NCBI GenBank assembly: GCA_029959085.1
Contig: JARWIR010000002.1
Location: 41,660,233-41,724,232 of the forward strand
Direction: 5' to 3'
Length of the DNA stretch: 64,000 nt
Origin: Nemophila menziesii
Taxonomy: Eukaryota > Streptophyta > Magnoliopsida > Boraginales > Hydrophyllaceae
The notes under the pieces are model-generated. The model worked only from the letters and a program-made list of their open reading frames with translations. It had not been told where the DNA came from and made no database searches. The translations under genes were made by a program, and so were the position numbers. Positions 21,147 through 33,550 of this stretch are shown here, in pieces; position 1 is the first letter of the stretch, and each line of letters begins with the position of its first letter.

Positions 21147-22677
21147 TTTTCTTTCTTAATAGCTTGTATGCATTAGGTAGTTTAGTTAGTTTAAATTTTA
21201 TTTCCTTCTTGAGTTTTTTTCGAGTCGTGGGGACACGACTCACTTTTGAGTTGGGGGTGGGGATTCATTGTCCTCATCTTCTTATCGTTTTTGCATAAAA
21301 TTTAAAAATTTTAGGTTGAATTAAGGCATATAATGTTTTGAATGTACCTATTTGAGCATGATTTTATTAGGTCAATAATAGTAAGTAGTATGTTTTTGAA
21401 AGATGCATTAAGTTTGTTTAGCATGCATGTATGAAAACAGGAAACAAAGGATAGAAAAGTTAATGAGCAATGCTAAGAAATCACGTTAAAACTTAGGGAG
21501 AGTTATTTGGAATGTAGAACGTGAGGTTTGAAATTTGTTGAAAACCCATATCTATGAACTATTAGTGAAAAAGTAACAAAATACGGTAGTTAGAAAAATG
21601 AATAAGGAAGTTCTTTCATGTTAAAAACACTTGAAGCCTTTTATACCTTCTCACCCTTTTATTTGATTATTGTTATTATTTATCCGTCTTAGCCCCTCTG
21701 AGCCTTTCTAAAGCCCTTCTATTGAACCACATTATAATCCTTACCCTTAGTTTGTAGGACTTATCTATATGACCCGCACTCGAATCGCAAAACCTGAAAC
21801 AAGTCGTTTTTAGAGCTTGAGTTTGGGGTGGTGGGTTTCATCATTAGGGAACATTGGGATTTGGGTATTGTAATTGTGATTTTATTGATGATGAAAAAGT
21901 AATTATTGTAACACTTTGCCGGGGTAATATTGAATGAAAAAGAAGCTACGAGCTAAATTTGCCAACAAGGATATATATATATATATATGAAAAAAATAGC
22001 GTGATATCTCAAACATCAAAAAGAGAATCATAGCTATACAAAAGAAAAATTGATATGAAAAAAAATATATATATTCGGACCGGCAAAGTGGAAATTGTAT
22101 ATCATCATAAAGGTTTTATTTGGGATTTATTGGGGATTCACATCAAAAAGCATCAAAAATTGGGTTGAGTGACAACATCTTCGAGTGAAAACTCAAGCTC
22201 TAGGGCGATTCGTTGATGGTTAGTGAGGAGAGAGCCAAAAGCTCACTTTTCATTATCCAAATATACCACACCGTCCCTAAGCCACGTTATAACCAAAGAC
22301 CTTAGGATTTCTAACTACTTGGTGGAAAAACTATTGAGCTATTAGGTAGTAGGTAAGTGGACCATTGGATGCTATATTAGGACCTATGAACAACCTATAG
22401 CCATTAACTTGAACTAAGTTATCATCCTCTCCTTCAGGCATTGCGAAATTAATCTGGACTTGAATTTATGGATTGTTGATTACATGTGTATATTAAGCAT
22501 ACTTGTGCATTATTTCTTGAGCATTACTACATGAGACTTTTTAGATATCTATGTTCTAGGATTATTCATTATGTCCTATTCTTATTCTCCTCCGACTTCT
22601 TCTTCTTGTTTATTTGACAACCCTACTGTTCTTTACTTTTATTGTATCGGGACGATACAACTTTGAGTTGGGGGTCT
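21147..22677 (+). other. Element C 3' non-coding region with paired inverted repeats
   Basis: No gene. Hairpin GAGTCGTG-GGGA-CACGACTC at 21222-21241 is followed by GAGTTGGGGGTGGGG. The outer inverted repeat TAGAGCTTGAGTTT (21811-21824) pairs with 22189-22202; the inner one, CACTTTGCCGG (21912-21922), pairs with 22080-22090. A polypurine hairpin TTGTATCG-GGA-CGATACAA at 22642-22660 is followed by GAGTTGGGGG. A short (TA)n lies at about 21970. Confidence 0.75.
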
Positions 22678-24186
22678 TGATGTCTCCTTATTTGTGTTAA
22701 AAAAAATATATTTTCGAGACATTATTTTAGGCGTATTTATTAGTTTATAGGTCGATTTTAGCTTGATTTAGTACACTTTCCTATTTTGGGTCTTGAATTA
22801 ATTAATTATTATTTTTAGAGCATATTGGGTTTAATTATTTATTTAGTGTGAAGCTTTAGAGATATATGGTAATTAATTAGAGTCCAAGTTGGTAAAGAGA
22901 GATAAAGGAAAGAAGATAAACATGGAAATTGAAGATAAGGAAGTAAAAGCTAAAAACATGGAAAAAGAAAAGATGCCTTAAATCTGAATTTCTGCACCTA
23001 CGACCACAAATCAGCTTATATCTTAAAAACGGTGAGGAATTTGGAGAAACGGTTAAGAGAAAAGTTGAAGATCTTCCCGAGACGATGAATTTGGTATACT
23101 CATACGCATCGAACGGATAAATATTGAACCTGTTAGGACAAAACGGAAAACGGGGCTGATTGCATATTTTTGGGCTACGAATTTGAGTTTGGCTTGGAGC
23201 CCATATTTACCTTTTTCTTCAAGAAAACGAATTAGGTCAACCTATACACTATAAATACAACCTCTTAACACTATAAAATCATCCTTAGTGAAACCTTAAA
23301 CCAAGAGGAAGCTTACAACACAAGAAAAGAAGTCTGGAAGGAGTTGTTCATCACAATATCTTCTTCTACCTTTGAATTTGTAATTTCTTTCTTTTCTTGC
23401 ATTAGTATGAACTAAATTTCTTTTAACTTGAGTTTTTAGCATATATGTATGAACCCTAGTTTTGGTTGACATCTATCTAATTTGGGAATTCTATATTTTA
23501 AATTGAATTATTGTTTTTATTCTCTGTTTATGTGTTTGGATTTATATTCTGTGTTCTTGTGGAGTGCACTCATATAGAATTACCATCTAGTAGTTAGGTC
23601 ACCATTGACAACGGTGTTTAATTACATGTTTAGCACATAACGTCTAGTATTCGGTTTAGATCTGACAAATCAACCTAACTAGATAATCACTATGGTTTAG
23701 TATATATTTCTATTTACCAATTGCAGGAACAGTTTGCTTAGGACCCCTTATTGACACAGGTAAATCCTATTTAAAACTACCTAGCGCAATTGGAACCGAT
23801 TATTGAAATACCACATAATTCACCCTTACTTGTTTAGAACGGCAAAACTAGTGGGGATTACATGTTATTGACTCAAGCTATATTCTCATACTACTTCTTC
23901 TTTCGTGTTTAATTTTCTGTCTTTACTTTCGTAGTTTAATTTAGTTTAATTGAAAACCAAATAAATATCAATTTGTCTTTACTTTTCTTGCGTTTTATTT
24001 GTTCTAACTTTAATTATTGGCACTTGATTTTTGCATAAGATTCCCCTAAATTTCGTAGTCTCTGTGGAACGAATCTTACTTATTTACTAAAACTTGCATA
24101 CGATCTGTATACTTGCAGAACTGTGCCAGTCTAGGGTAATTATTTGCACTTTATTTACATCATATTTTATCACACCCTAGGCGACA
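22678..24186 (+). repeat. 3' LTR of element C
   Basis: Starts TGATGTCTCC directly after the polypurine tract and is about 1509 bases long. TATAAATA lies at 23250-23257, and a C-family version of the terminal region (CGATCTGTATACTTGCAG) occurs near the end. The 5' LTR is not in the window, so the right border cannot be checked by LTR-LTR identity. Confidence 0.85.
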
Positions 24187-24440
24187 CCAGAGAGGCAGCG
24201 TGCTGGAAATGGTGAGGGGACGGGTTTCTCATGTGGAGATAGAGTGAGAGAAAGGGCTTTGGAGAGGTCTCATAAAAAACAAATCCTACTAGGTTTTTTT
24301 TTTTAGCTTTTTCTATTTACTAGTAGTAGCAATAGTATTGGTATTGGGGGACTTTTTGGGATTTTTTATTGTTTCTAGTTGGGATTTAATTGATTAATTA
24401 AGTGAGAATTTTGGGAGTATTGTAAATATTATGTGGGCCT
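24187..24440. other. Flank right of element C, nothing recognised
   Basis: About 250 bases, starting with CCAGAGAGGCAGCG (first five bases may be the target-site copy). Later part AT-rich. No gene seen. Confidence 0.4.
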
Positions 24441-24532
24441 TTATAAATAATTGCTTCCAATAAAAAATCAGGTTATTGTTCGATGGATGGAGGAGGCCTT
24501 GTCCAAAAAAAATGGGCTGAGAAGGTTTACCC

Positions 24533-24645
24533 AAGAAAAAAGAAAAAAGAAAAAAGAAAAAAGAAAAAAGGAAAAAGAAAATAGGAAAAAGAAAAAAGAA
24601 AAAAGAAAAAAAAAAGAAAAAAGAAAAAAGAAAGATAAACATTTT
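24533..24645 (+). repeat. (GAAAAA)n-type A/G-rich simple repeat
   Basis: Repeats of AGAAAA/AAAAAG in a row. Open frames on both strands here are repeat artefacts. Confidence 0.9.
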
Positions 24646-25240
24646 ATTAATATATAAAATGCTTAGTCAACTCGTCATTTTATTGCCCTAACTTAAACGC
24701 TTAATTCTCTTACTTTACATCTAATGATCGCTCAGACGCAAAATCATCAAGTCGCGCCTCCGCCGTCAAATACTCCACGATATATGCACTGGCATGACTC
24801 ACACACGCCCCTCCTTATAGGTAATTCTAATTAATAAATAAATATTTTTTCAAAATATGGATTATTTTTCCTAATATAGGGACCTATATCGTAATTAGTT
24901 CAATTTTTTTATGTTTTGCATATTATAGGGACTTATTATATAATTAGTTCAAAATATAGGTTATTTTGCATTATAGGACCTATAAATAAAAAAATATAGG
25001 AACCTATGATGAAATTTTGTTGATTTGTATGGTAATAAACTTACACTTGCCATTGAATTCCCTTGGTCTCCCAAAAAAAAAACTCACTACTCAGCCCATG
25101 TAAGTTATTAATAGTTCTTTTAATTGACTTAAGTTAAGAATAACGATTCAGTATCATTTTCCACTATCTTTCACCAACTCAATGAAGAAGGTGAGGTTTC
25201 TCAGCACACTAAGAGCATTTTCTATGTTATACTATTGTGC

Positions 25241-25241
<1 letters not shown>

Positions 25242-25306
<65 letters not shown>
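25242..25306. repeat. (TA)n microsatellite
   Basis: About 32 TA units. A matching but shorter run is at 43197-43228 in repeat copy 3. Confidence 0.97.
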
Positions 25307-25309
<3 letters not shown>

Positions 25310-25698
25310 TAGCTGTATATTGGTGATAAGCCTGTTAAATAGAAACATATTAAATATAAACATAAGCGTATATATGTATGAAATCTAAATAAACCTAATT
25401 GATCATTAATTTTACATATTTACTAAATTAGAAAAAAATGTTAACATAGATTTGATGCTTTCAACATTTTATATTCTGCATAGGTCCATCTACACAGGTC
25501 CATATACACAGGTCAATAATAAGGTCAATAGCCATGTCATTTCAATTTGCCATCAACAATACTAAGTATGATGGTAAGATTTTGTAATTGATATTGTTGT
25601 ACAATACATGTTTTTGTTGTATATACTTATTATGTAATACATGAAAGAAAGATTGATGTACTTTATTCTTGGTTTTTTAATAGGTCACTATTCCTGAT

Positions 25699-26114
25699 AC
25701 TACTAAGAGTAAATCTCCTGCTCCGATTTCGCGAACCCAAGATGGGAATCAGCCTGTGACGATATACAAAGAATGCTTGAAAAACCACGTTGCGTCAACA
25801 ACGGAAATGAAGTTGATGGATGCATGGAGTATCTGCCCGGAATTACTCCTTTCCCAGCTGATCCATCCGCCATTATTTGTGCGGCTTTTGGTTGTCACCG
25901 TAACTTCCACCATAAGGAAGAGATGCTCATTCCTCCACCAGCTCGTGTCGAAATTGTAAGTCCACTAGTTGATGGTGAGAAATTATTAATGAATGAAAAT
26001 ATTGTAATCTTCACTGAAAGGAGTGACCAAATTCTTACATGTAAAAGAGAGAAAATGAGAAACAGTGAAACCAAAAAGTCAAAAGAAGAACAAGAATTGA
26101 TGTTTAGAATATAG
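25699..26114 (+). pseudogene. ZF-HD zinc-finger fragment joined to an AAA-ATPase 3' exon
   Basis: The first part reads VTIYKECLKNHVAST, then after a frame change near 25800-25810 NGNEVDGCMEYLPG and ICAAFGCHRNFHHKE. This is the dimerisation zinc finger of plant zinc-finger homeodomain / mini zinc finger proteins (YxECxKNHA, DGCxEFxP, CxACxCHRNFHR). One Cys of the CxxC pair is Phe here. No homeodomain follows. From about 25954 the same frame continues into a degenerate copy of the AAA-ATPase last exon (EKLLMNENIVIF ... KKSKEEQE) and stops at 26114. Either a chimeric pseudogene or two fragments that happen to be in frame; the sequence GTAAGT at the join could also be a splice donor. Confidence 0.7.
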
Positions 26115-26334
26115 ATTGAGTAATTAAAAAAGTAATTTTATGGTGTAAATTTATTTTGCAAAGTATTTGTTGCTTTATTATTTTAATTTAAATTATGCTA
26201 GAACATATGTTGTAAGAACAAACAATAACTGAAGTTTTGGAAAAAAAATTGAAGTAATACCTTTTGATTATTATTTGTTCTTATCAATCGTTTTCTTTGC
26301 TCATGCTTGATAGAGCTTTTACGAAAGTATAACT

Positions 26335-26806
26335 AAATTTCATAGATGGACTGTGGAGATGAGCGAATAATAATATTCACTACCAATAATATAGATCGAT
26401 TAGCCCTGCCTGGTCGAATGGATATGCACATTCAGATGTGCCTTCAAGACTTTAGAATCTAATTATATTGGAATTATTCATCGGTCTCTCTTTGATGTTG
26501 TAGAGACGACTAAGGTAAAATTATATACCATTACATAAAGTAATATTTTTAAATTGTCACAAAATCTTTTTTGTTTGTTTTTTCTTTTTTTATATACCAC
26601 CTTCTTTTAAAGATTATAGTCACTTATATATGTAATATGTTCAACAGGTGACTCCTGGTTAGCAATTATTAAGGAATGAAGATATTGATATCCCACTGGA
26701 AGGAGTGACAAAATTCTTCCATGAAAAGAAAAGTTAAAATGAGGAACGTGAAGCCAAAAAGTCAAAAAAATAAGAAATGGTCGCCGAAGAGGAGAAAGAA
26801 ACTGTG
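26335..26806 (+). pseudogene. BCS1-like AAA-ATPase fragment
   Basis: Reads DERIIIFTTNNIDRL, then GRMDMHIQM, the end of the AAA core with the RPGRMD-type arginine region; the usual DPALLRP segment is shortened. After an intron-like stretch, 26648-26806 corresponds to the last exon (LLRNEDIDIPLEGVTKF) with stops. Matches plant AAA-ATPases of the mitochondrial BCS1-like type. Inactive by stops and frame changes. Confidence 0.75.
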
Positions 26807-26989
26807 TAGAGAATAGATTGAGTAATCCACAAAGCAATTCTACGGTGTACTATAATTTTGCAAAGTATTTTTTGCTTTATTATCTTACATCAGATTTAAA
26901 TTTAGCAAGAGTTGTGTAACTTTTATTGTTTTTGAAAAGTAACTATATTTATCCAAAACCAGAGGGAACATATGTTGTAAGAACGAACA

Positions 26990-28220
26990 ATAATTTAAAA
27001 GATACCATTAATAAGTATTTTTTCATATCCATTGTCTTTGTTTCTCATGTATAGAGCTCTTACACCATTTGAATCAGTCGCAGCTCCATTAGACATAATA
27101 GAATGTATACAACATCTTTTCCAAGTGTAAAAGGGCAGATAAGGAGGTGTTGGCTTGAAAGTTACTCCATGACCTACACCATTATTCAACAACTTGTTCC
27201 TTTGTTACGCGATTCTCCTATTAATATGTAATATTTTTTTGATCTCCTTACACCTCCTGTGAGGAACTTGTATAAATGCCAACCTTACACAAGTTCCTAC
27301 ATTAGCAATTCATAGATTCCTTTATTGGGTTGTCTTTGATGTATTACTTAACAATAAAGGTTCAAAGGAACCTACCTTAGTTTTTGTTCAAGTTTTAAAT
27401 TATAAAATAGAGAATCTCAAATAATGTATGTCAGATTTAGGAAATTATTCTGAATTTAATGTAAGTATATTACTTAAGGCTATTTTTATTCACCATTTTA
27501 TGATGAGTAATTAATATACTGTTCGAGCATACCTGGTGACAATAAATGAGTAATTCAATATAACTTACAGATAATTTACAAAAGCTACTTTTGCTAAGAA
27601 TAGAAGTGACATGGTTTACATAATGCAACAAGAGATTATGGTAATGTAGAATAAACATCTTCTTCATGAGTGATGAATCATCCTCTTATTGTTTGTTCAA
27701 GTGTCTCCTTCGTAATTGTCAATTTCGGTGGTCCTACACTTTCACGATCATGTTTACTTTTCAATAGCAATTTCATAACCAATTGTATTTTTATTTGCCA
27801 CATTATATTGACTTAGATATGGCCGATGATAAGAATTTCCAAGCATAATACTCTCTCTAGTAGAAACCAAAGCTGATGTCATAGTAACCATAATTAGGAT
27901 TATTGGAGTAGCTGCTCCTTCATTCGTTTGAAATATATATTTTGGACCAACGTTTTCTAAAAACTGCAATGGTAAAAACCACTTATTTTATATCATACCC
28001 ATAATAATGGGTTCGGACCCGGTATGGAACTAAGACTTATGAAGGAGTTAGAGTAACAATCGCCCATAGAGAAAAGAGTGGTTGATGTATGAGGTATTGG
28101 AGACCAATTTTATCGTTAATAGGGAACATGTGGCTAGGGTCTTCTTCAAATAGGTCACAACAAATACTACAGTATCCTAAACAATTAAAATACATAAAGA
28201 AATAAACATATGTGGCAAAA
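26990..28220. other. Rest of repeat copy 1 and flank, no gene recognised
   Basis: AT-rich. Contains blocks shared with copies 2 and 3, among them the stretch about 27754-27970 also seen near 44940-45100. Short open frames exist on the minus strand, but I recognise none. Confidence 0.4.
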
Positions 28221-28230
28221 AGCATGGACC

Positions 28231-28560
28231 AAAGAGTAACTGAGTAGCGGGTCGCTAAGTAAAGAGTCACTGAGTAGCGAGTTGCTAAGTAACAAGTCAC
28301 TAAGTATCAACACTATTCATCTCTAGCCAACACACACTGCCAACACTGGCATCAGGGAGTATTTCCTCATTGATTTTACTGAATATCAGTAATATTCTTC
28401 TCTGATCACCACCGACATTGCCACAGAGCATACTTAGTGATTCAATGAGTACGAAAAAGTCACTGAAATTCTTTAAGTATAGTCAGCAATTTACTTAGTA
28501 TGCGAAGTAAATCACTAAGTATTCTTAGTGAATTCTCTAAGTATTACCTAAAATACGGCG
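28231..28560. repeat. Cluster of CTAAGTA/CTGAGTA motifs, possible transposon subterminal repeats
   Basis: A 30-base unit (GAGTCACTGAGTAGCGAGTT...) repeats about 2.5 times at 28231-28304. Further CACTAAGTAT, CTTAGTA and TTAGTGA motifs in both orientations follow up to 28560. A similar cluster lies at 36495-36670. Such motif clusters are typical of DNA-transposon ends, but I find no matching terminal inverted repeat. Confidence 0.45.
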
Positions 28561-29927
28561 CATTAACACAAAAATAAAGTAGAAAATTGTACAAATTTTA
28601 TTTTTATTATATAAAAGAATATTACAGCCCTTAATAAAAAATCCAAACTAAATATTACAGAAGTTACATTCCCTAAAAAGATATAAAATTTCATTAATAC
28701 AAAAAAAATATAATCTCACATGCGATGAACAAACACAAAAGTTCGTTGAGCTTAGCTTGGACCTTCGAAATTCGGCCTCTGCTAGTGAAAGTTAGATCTA
28801 CAAGGATTTTTTTGATGTTGTAAGGTTGAGAACTCGGATTTTCCATGGATGGATCCTTATTACACAATCACAAATCCATTAGATCCATGACAAGAGTAAA
28901 CATAGTCGTCGGAGGGTAAGACCCGTCTTGTAGCCACCGTGAAACACCATTTCCGATGGTTGGGGTGGGGTGGAAAGAGGTTAAAGAGTATAGAGAGTGA
29001 TTTAAGATATGTAGGTGAGAAATATGATATATGTGTATTTATTGTGTGATTTAGTATGTATAGTGATTAAAAAACATTTGAACGTAAAATGTGTAGTAGG
29101 AAATAATGTTATAATGTTAAATATTATAATTGATCTTTAATAAGAGGATTAGGTTGGACGAGGGCGCTTCGATCTTGAGGGGAGAGGTTTCAAGACCTGT
29201 TCGGTAAAAATATCTAGATAATTAAAATCCTACCAAAACCCGATACGAGTTGATGAAATTCTATAATTATACCATATACAAACCCTGCACCCATGACCCA
29301 ACTACTAAAAATCTAGACATCACTATTCTCGATTGCAACCCACACTGACCAATATAATCACAAATTAAAATACAAATTAAATAATGATTATAGCTATGTC
29401 GATATTCAAATGAGAAAGCACTTATTATCATTTCTTCTAAATTTAGGGAAATACTTTTTTTCTCACTAAAATGAGTAAATACCCTTGTTGCCCACTGTGA
29501 TTTTTCCGAATCGTCAACTTAACCCCTATTTTGTATAAAGTGTAAATTTACCCCTTATTGTTTCAAAACGTGTTTGGTTATCCTCTGTGAACGGATTCTA
29601 TCTATTATCTCAGTTGTGTAAGCATGCACGACACATATGCGATTATTTAATTTTTTAATTATTATAAACATTTTAAATCATTAAAAAAAATTGAACTTTG
29701 ATTTTATTGAAAAAAGAATGAAATCGTCTTCTTCACACTCATATTAGAAAAAAAACAAAAAAGAAATCTCTTCGACTGCCGCCACCAAGTGGAGCCAAGC
29801 TCGTCCCATGAGTAAATTGTTGCCCACCAGAAAATAATCTCGCTGAAGTTGACCATTTACTATCAGAATTGACCAACGTTGACCGTTGAAGTTGATTGAC
29901 AAGAAACCGTGGTGGTGATAATATACA
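28561..29927. other. AT-rich stretch, no gene recognised
   Basis: No convincing coding sequence, RNA gene or repeat structure seen. Confidence 0.4.
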
Positions 29928-29929
29928 TA

Positions 29930-30049
29930 CTCCCTCCGTCCCAAAATAATGTTCACTTAGCTTTTCACACAGATTAAGAAAACTAATAATTACATACACC
30001 ATTACAAAATTACCCCTCATAAAGTAAGTGCACATTAGGACGGATGGAA
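29930..30049. mobile_element. Stowaway-type MITE
   Basis: 120 bases between TA dinucleotides (29928-29929 and 30050-30051). The left end is CTCCCTCCGTCCC, the typical Stowaway/Tc1-mariner end; the right end is the imperfect inverse, GGACGGATGGAA. No coding capacity. Confidence 0.85.
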
Positions 30050-30189
30050 TAATTGTTTTGTTTTATTATTTGTTATATAAAGATATTTTAATTAAAAAAA
30101 TTATTTGCTTAGCCTAGTTCTAGAATACGTTGTATGGGAGGAGAAGCGTAAGCAATCATATACACATTAGACATGATGAGACAGGAACC

Positions 30190-30400
30190 ACAAGAGGAGA
30201 TAACCATCTTCTCTGAATACCTTGAAATAATTGAAGGTATCAAAAAGGTGTCGGCAGTCAAATGGAGGCTCGGACCATGAAACACGTAGATCAAGAAGCT
30301 GGCAACAAAAGTTTGTCCGGTTTGTTTCGAACATATTCTGCGACAGTTTACTGGTCGAGCAGACATTCTAGCAAAAAAAGTTAGGCACAGGGCATCGAGG
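30190..30400 (+). pseudogene. RNase H-like (RVT_3 type) fragment
   Basis: Plus-strand codons give FSEYLEIIEGIKKVSAVKW and, after a break, HILRQFTGRADILAKKVRH. This is the usual end of the plant RNase H-like domain found in LINEs and stand-alone genes (sD..ei..gik, R..N..AD.LAk). Contains stops. A related piece lies at 35640-35850. Confidence 0.6.
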
Positions 30401-30499
30401 GAACAAGAGTCATGACAAATGTGTTATGTCAATTTTCTGGACTAGGAATAGATTCTCTATGTAATTATGAAATTTCTTAAACGTAAAAAACATTTATGT

Positions 30500-33400
30500 T
30501 GGGCCTAGAATTATTCCAATAAAAAATGAGGTTATTGTTCCATGGATGGAGAGAGGCCTTGTCCAAACAAAAATGGGTTGAGGAGATTTACCTAACAAAA
30601 AAGAAAAATCAAAGCTAAATATTTTATTAATATAGAAAATGAACTCAGTCAACTAGTCATTTTATTGACCTAACTTAAACACTTAATTCTCTACTTTACA
30701 TTTACCATCGCAGACGTAAAATCATCAAGCCTCCCCCTCAGTCAGCTACTCCACAACTCACAGTTGGGCTTAGTGCAGCCAACTCATTCATTATATATGC
30801 ACTCTATCTTCAGCTAATGAGTCATGACCCACACACGCCGCCGCACTCTCCGTCCCTCCTTATAGGTAATTCTAATTAATAAATCAAATATTTTAGGTAA
30901 TTCTAATTAAAAAAAATCAAATCGTTTTGCAAAATATGGATTATTTTGCCTAATATAGGGACCTATATTGTAATTATTTGCAATAAATTTTGTTGTTTTG
31001 CATATTATCGGGACTTATTATGTAATTAGTTCAAAATATAGGTTATTTTGCATTTATAGGGACCTATAATCCCAAAACATAGGGACCTATGATGAAATTT
31101 TGTAAAATATAAGGATTTGTATGGTAATAAACTCACACTAGCCCTAACCTTGGTATCCTAACAAAAACTCCATACTCAGCCCATGTAAGTGACTAATGGT
31201 TCTTTTAATTGACTTAAGTTAAGAATAACGATTCAGTATCATCTTCCACTATCTTTCACCATTTTACGGAAGAAGGTGAGCTTTCTCAGCAGTGTGTTCT
31301 ACTATTGTGCACATGTGTCATAATTGCATAATATCACCATATTAAATAGAAATATAAGCGTCTTCTTCGAGTATAAATTATGGATTAATACTAATTGGTC
31401 ATTAATTTTACATATTTACTAAATTAGAAAAAAAATGTTAACATAGATTTGACGCTTTCAATATGCACATGCCCATCTACAAAATAGTGACTTATTGTCA
31501 TGTCAAGAATAAGGTCCATGACTCATTTCCCATCAACAATAATAAGTATGATGGTAAGTTTACTAAGTTTAGCAATCCCCCTTATATATTTATGTGGTCT
31601 GTTTCTGGTTGAGATTCAATTCTTCTGATGCTTTAATCTACAAGATCACAATCACTTGGCACTTGATGATGTTCAATATTCAGTTGTAAACAAAGGAGAG
31701 AAGCAGAGCGAGAGCGAAATCACTTTCTCTGGAGATATTATCACCTACTACCTTGAAAGGGCTCCTTCTCTTAAATCTATAATCATTGAACTTCTTGAGG
31801 TAAATTACACTCAGATTAGTTTTTAAATATCTACGCAACCTTATACAAACTAAGAAATTTAAATTTAAATTTTCACATATATGTATATTTTTCAGGCATC
31901 TAGATTAGAATAGCGTAAATAAAGACATTGATGTGGGGTCTCTTCTCCATCTGGAATAATGAAGAAAGAACAAATGACTTGATTGGGTTGCTAAAAAGTG
32001 TTTTGGACATACACTGGTTATTTTCTCCTTGTAATAAGCTATAGCTTAACTTATTAACTTCAGATTTATTATACTACTCTGGTATCTGAGACTTTGTTTT
32101 TGTTGTATATTTCCCCTTTTGGGATCAGATATTTCTTATCCCATCTATATTGACATTTGCTACTTTTTATTTCTGTGAGTGTAAAATGAATTGGTTTATA
32201 ATGTATAATCAGTGAAAGGCCACATACTATAGCTGCTCCATCCATATCCAAAGGAGATCCTGTCATAAAGCTATTAGAATGGGACAACTATAATATAGTA
32301 AAAGTTTCAGTATCTTGAGTACTTGTGTGCATTCATCGTGTGGGAACTGATTTTAATAGTAAGGTATATTAGTGAGATATATGTATTAAGGGAAGTACTT
32401 TGATGTATATGTACTCATTGTTACTAGAAAAAAGTAATCCGTGTTAATATATAGTGAGTAATAGTTGGTATTGGCCTTCTAATATGCATTTTAATAGTGA
32501 TTTTTTAGAATATTACCCTAAAAAGATTGACCTTATTCACATGTTCCTTCAAGACTTTAGCAGCTAATTATCTTGGAATCTCATCACTCTCTCTTTGATG
32601 TTGTCGACAATCTTGGAGAGAGTGATGAGTAATATTTTTAAAGTTGTCACAAAATTTGATGACTTGGTACACTGTTGTTTGTTTTTTTCTTTTTTCATGT
32701 ACCACCTCGTTGTAAATATTATATATTTAATTTGTTCAACAGGTGACTCCTGGTGAGCAATTAGTAAGGAATGAAAATATTGATATCGCACTTCAAGGAG
32801 TGACCAAAATCTTACATGATAAGAGAGAACATGAGGCACATGAAGCCAAAAAGTCAAAAGAAGAACAAGAAATGGTCGCCGAAGAGTAGAAACAAACTGT
32901 TTGGAACATAGATTGAGTAATTCACAAAGAAATTCTATGGTGTACTATTATTTTGCAAAGTATTTGTTACTTTATTATTTTACTTCGGAGTTAAATTTAG
33001 CAAGAGCTGTGTAACTTGTTTTGTTTTTGAAGTAGTAACTATAATTATCCAAAACCAGAGGGAACATATGTTCTTATCCATTGCCTGATAGAGCTTTTAC
33101 GCCATTGAGAATCCTCCGCAGCTCCATCAGACGTAATAAAATGTATATGCAAGCAAAAAAGCTCACAGCTCTTGCATTAACATCTTTTCCCAAATGGAAA
33201 AGGGCAAACAAGGTGTAGACTATGAAAGTTACACCATGACCTTTATTACTCATCAACTTATTCCTTTGTTATCCTGTTAACATTTAATGTTTTTGTAATT
33301 TCCTTACACCTTCTTTGAATAATATAGAAACTTTTATAAAATCTAACTTTATACAAGTTCCTACATTAGCCATTCAAAAATTCTCATATTAGATTTTCTT

Positions 33401-33550
33401 TGATATATTAGTTAATAATAATGCTTCAAGGTAGCCCATTTAGGAAATTATTCTGAATTTAATTTAAATATATTACTTAAGGCTAGTTCATTCACCATGT
33501 TATGATGTATAATTAACATAGATGTCCGAGCATACTTGGTGACAATAAAT
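30500..33550 (+). repeat. Diverged repeat unit, copy 2
   Basis: Corresponds to copy 1. It lacks the ZF-HD fragment but has an exon-like stretch at about 31656-31800 (GDIITYYLERAPSLKSI), which I cannot assign. It ends at GACAATAAAT (33549), where an old LTR-element relic begins. Confidence 0.6.
32535..32889 (+). pseudogene. BCS1-like AAA-ATPase fragment, second copy
   Basis: The first piece includes a degenerate form of the post-core segment (LSWNLITLSLFDVV in mixed frames, matching ASNYLGI..HSLFDVV). After TTCAACAG, an acceptor-like site, the last exon reads VTPGEQLVRNENIDIA and continues with HEAKKSKEEQEMVAEE to a stop at 32889 without breaks. The rest of the gene is missing upstream. Confidence 0.75.

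Larger units (their letters stand above)
16005..24186 (+). mobile_element. Element C: diverged Athila-type retrotransposon, 3' part
   Basis: Begins inside gag, cut by the insertion of B, and runs through protease, RT, RNase H and integrase, a palindrome block, a short env-position frame, the structured 3' region, the polypurine tract and the 3' LTR. It belongs to another subfamily: proteins align well with A/B/E, but the LTR and non-coding parts differ strongly apart from the shared structural elements. The end at 24186 (GGCGACA) is placed by alignment to the other LTR ends and is less certain than the start. Confidence 0.9.
24440..27980 (+). repeat. Diverged repeat unit, copy 1
   Basis: Shares many stretches with copy 2 (30500-33550) and copy 3 (42540-45110): GGTTATTGTTC.ATGGATGG, the TATAGG-GACC rich part, the ATCAACAATACTAAG block, the AAA-ATPase terminal exon and its 3' flank (copies 1 and 2), and the TTCACCAT.TTATGA and GACAATAAAT blocks. 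Within copy 1 the AAA end and its 3' flank occur twice (about 25950-26250 and 26640-27000). Probably an old duplicated pseudogene locus; boundaries are approximate. Confidence 0.6.

Noticed and set aside
24394..24657. Lys- or Phe-rich frames
   Set aside because: Products of the A/G-rich simple repeat on either strand.
25182..25388. Frame with repeated Tyr-Ile
   Set aside because: Translation of the (TA)n microsatellite.
26995..27192. Minus-strand frame with GHGVTFKPTPPYLPFY text, related to 33074-33256
   Set aside because: Its relative in copy 2 is broken and shorter, and I recognise no family; likely pseudogene flank.
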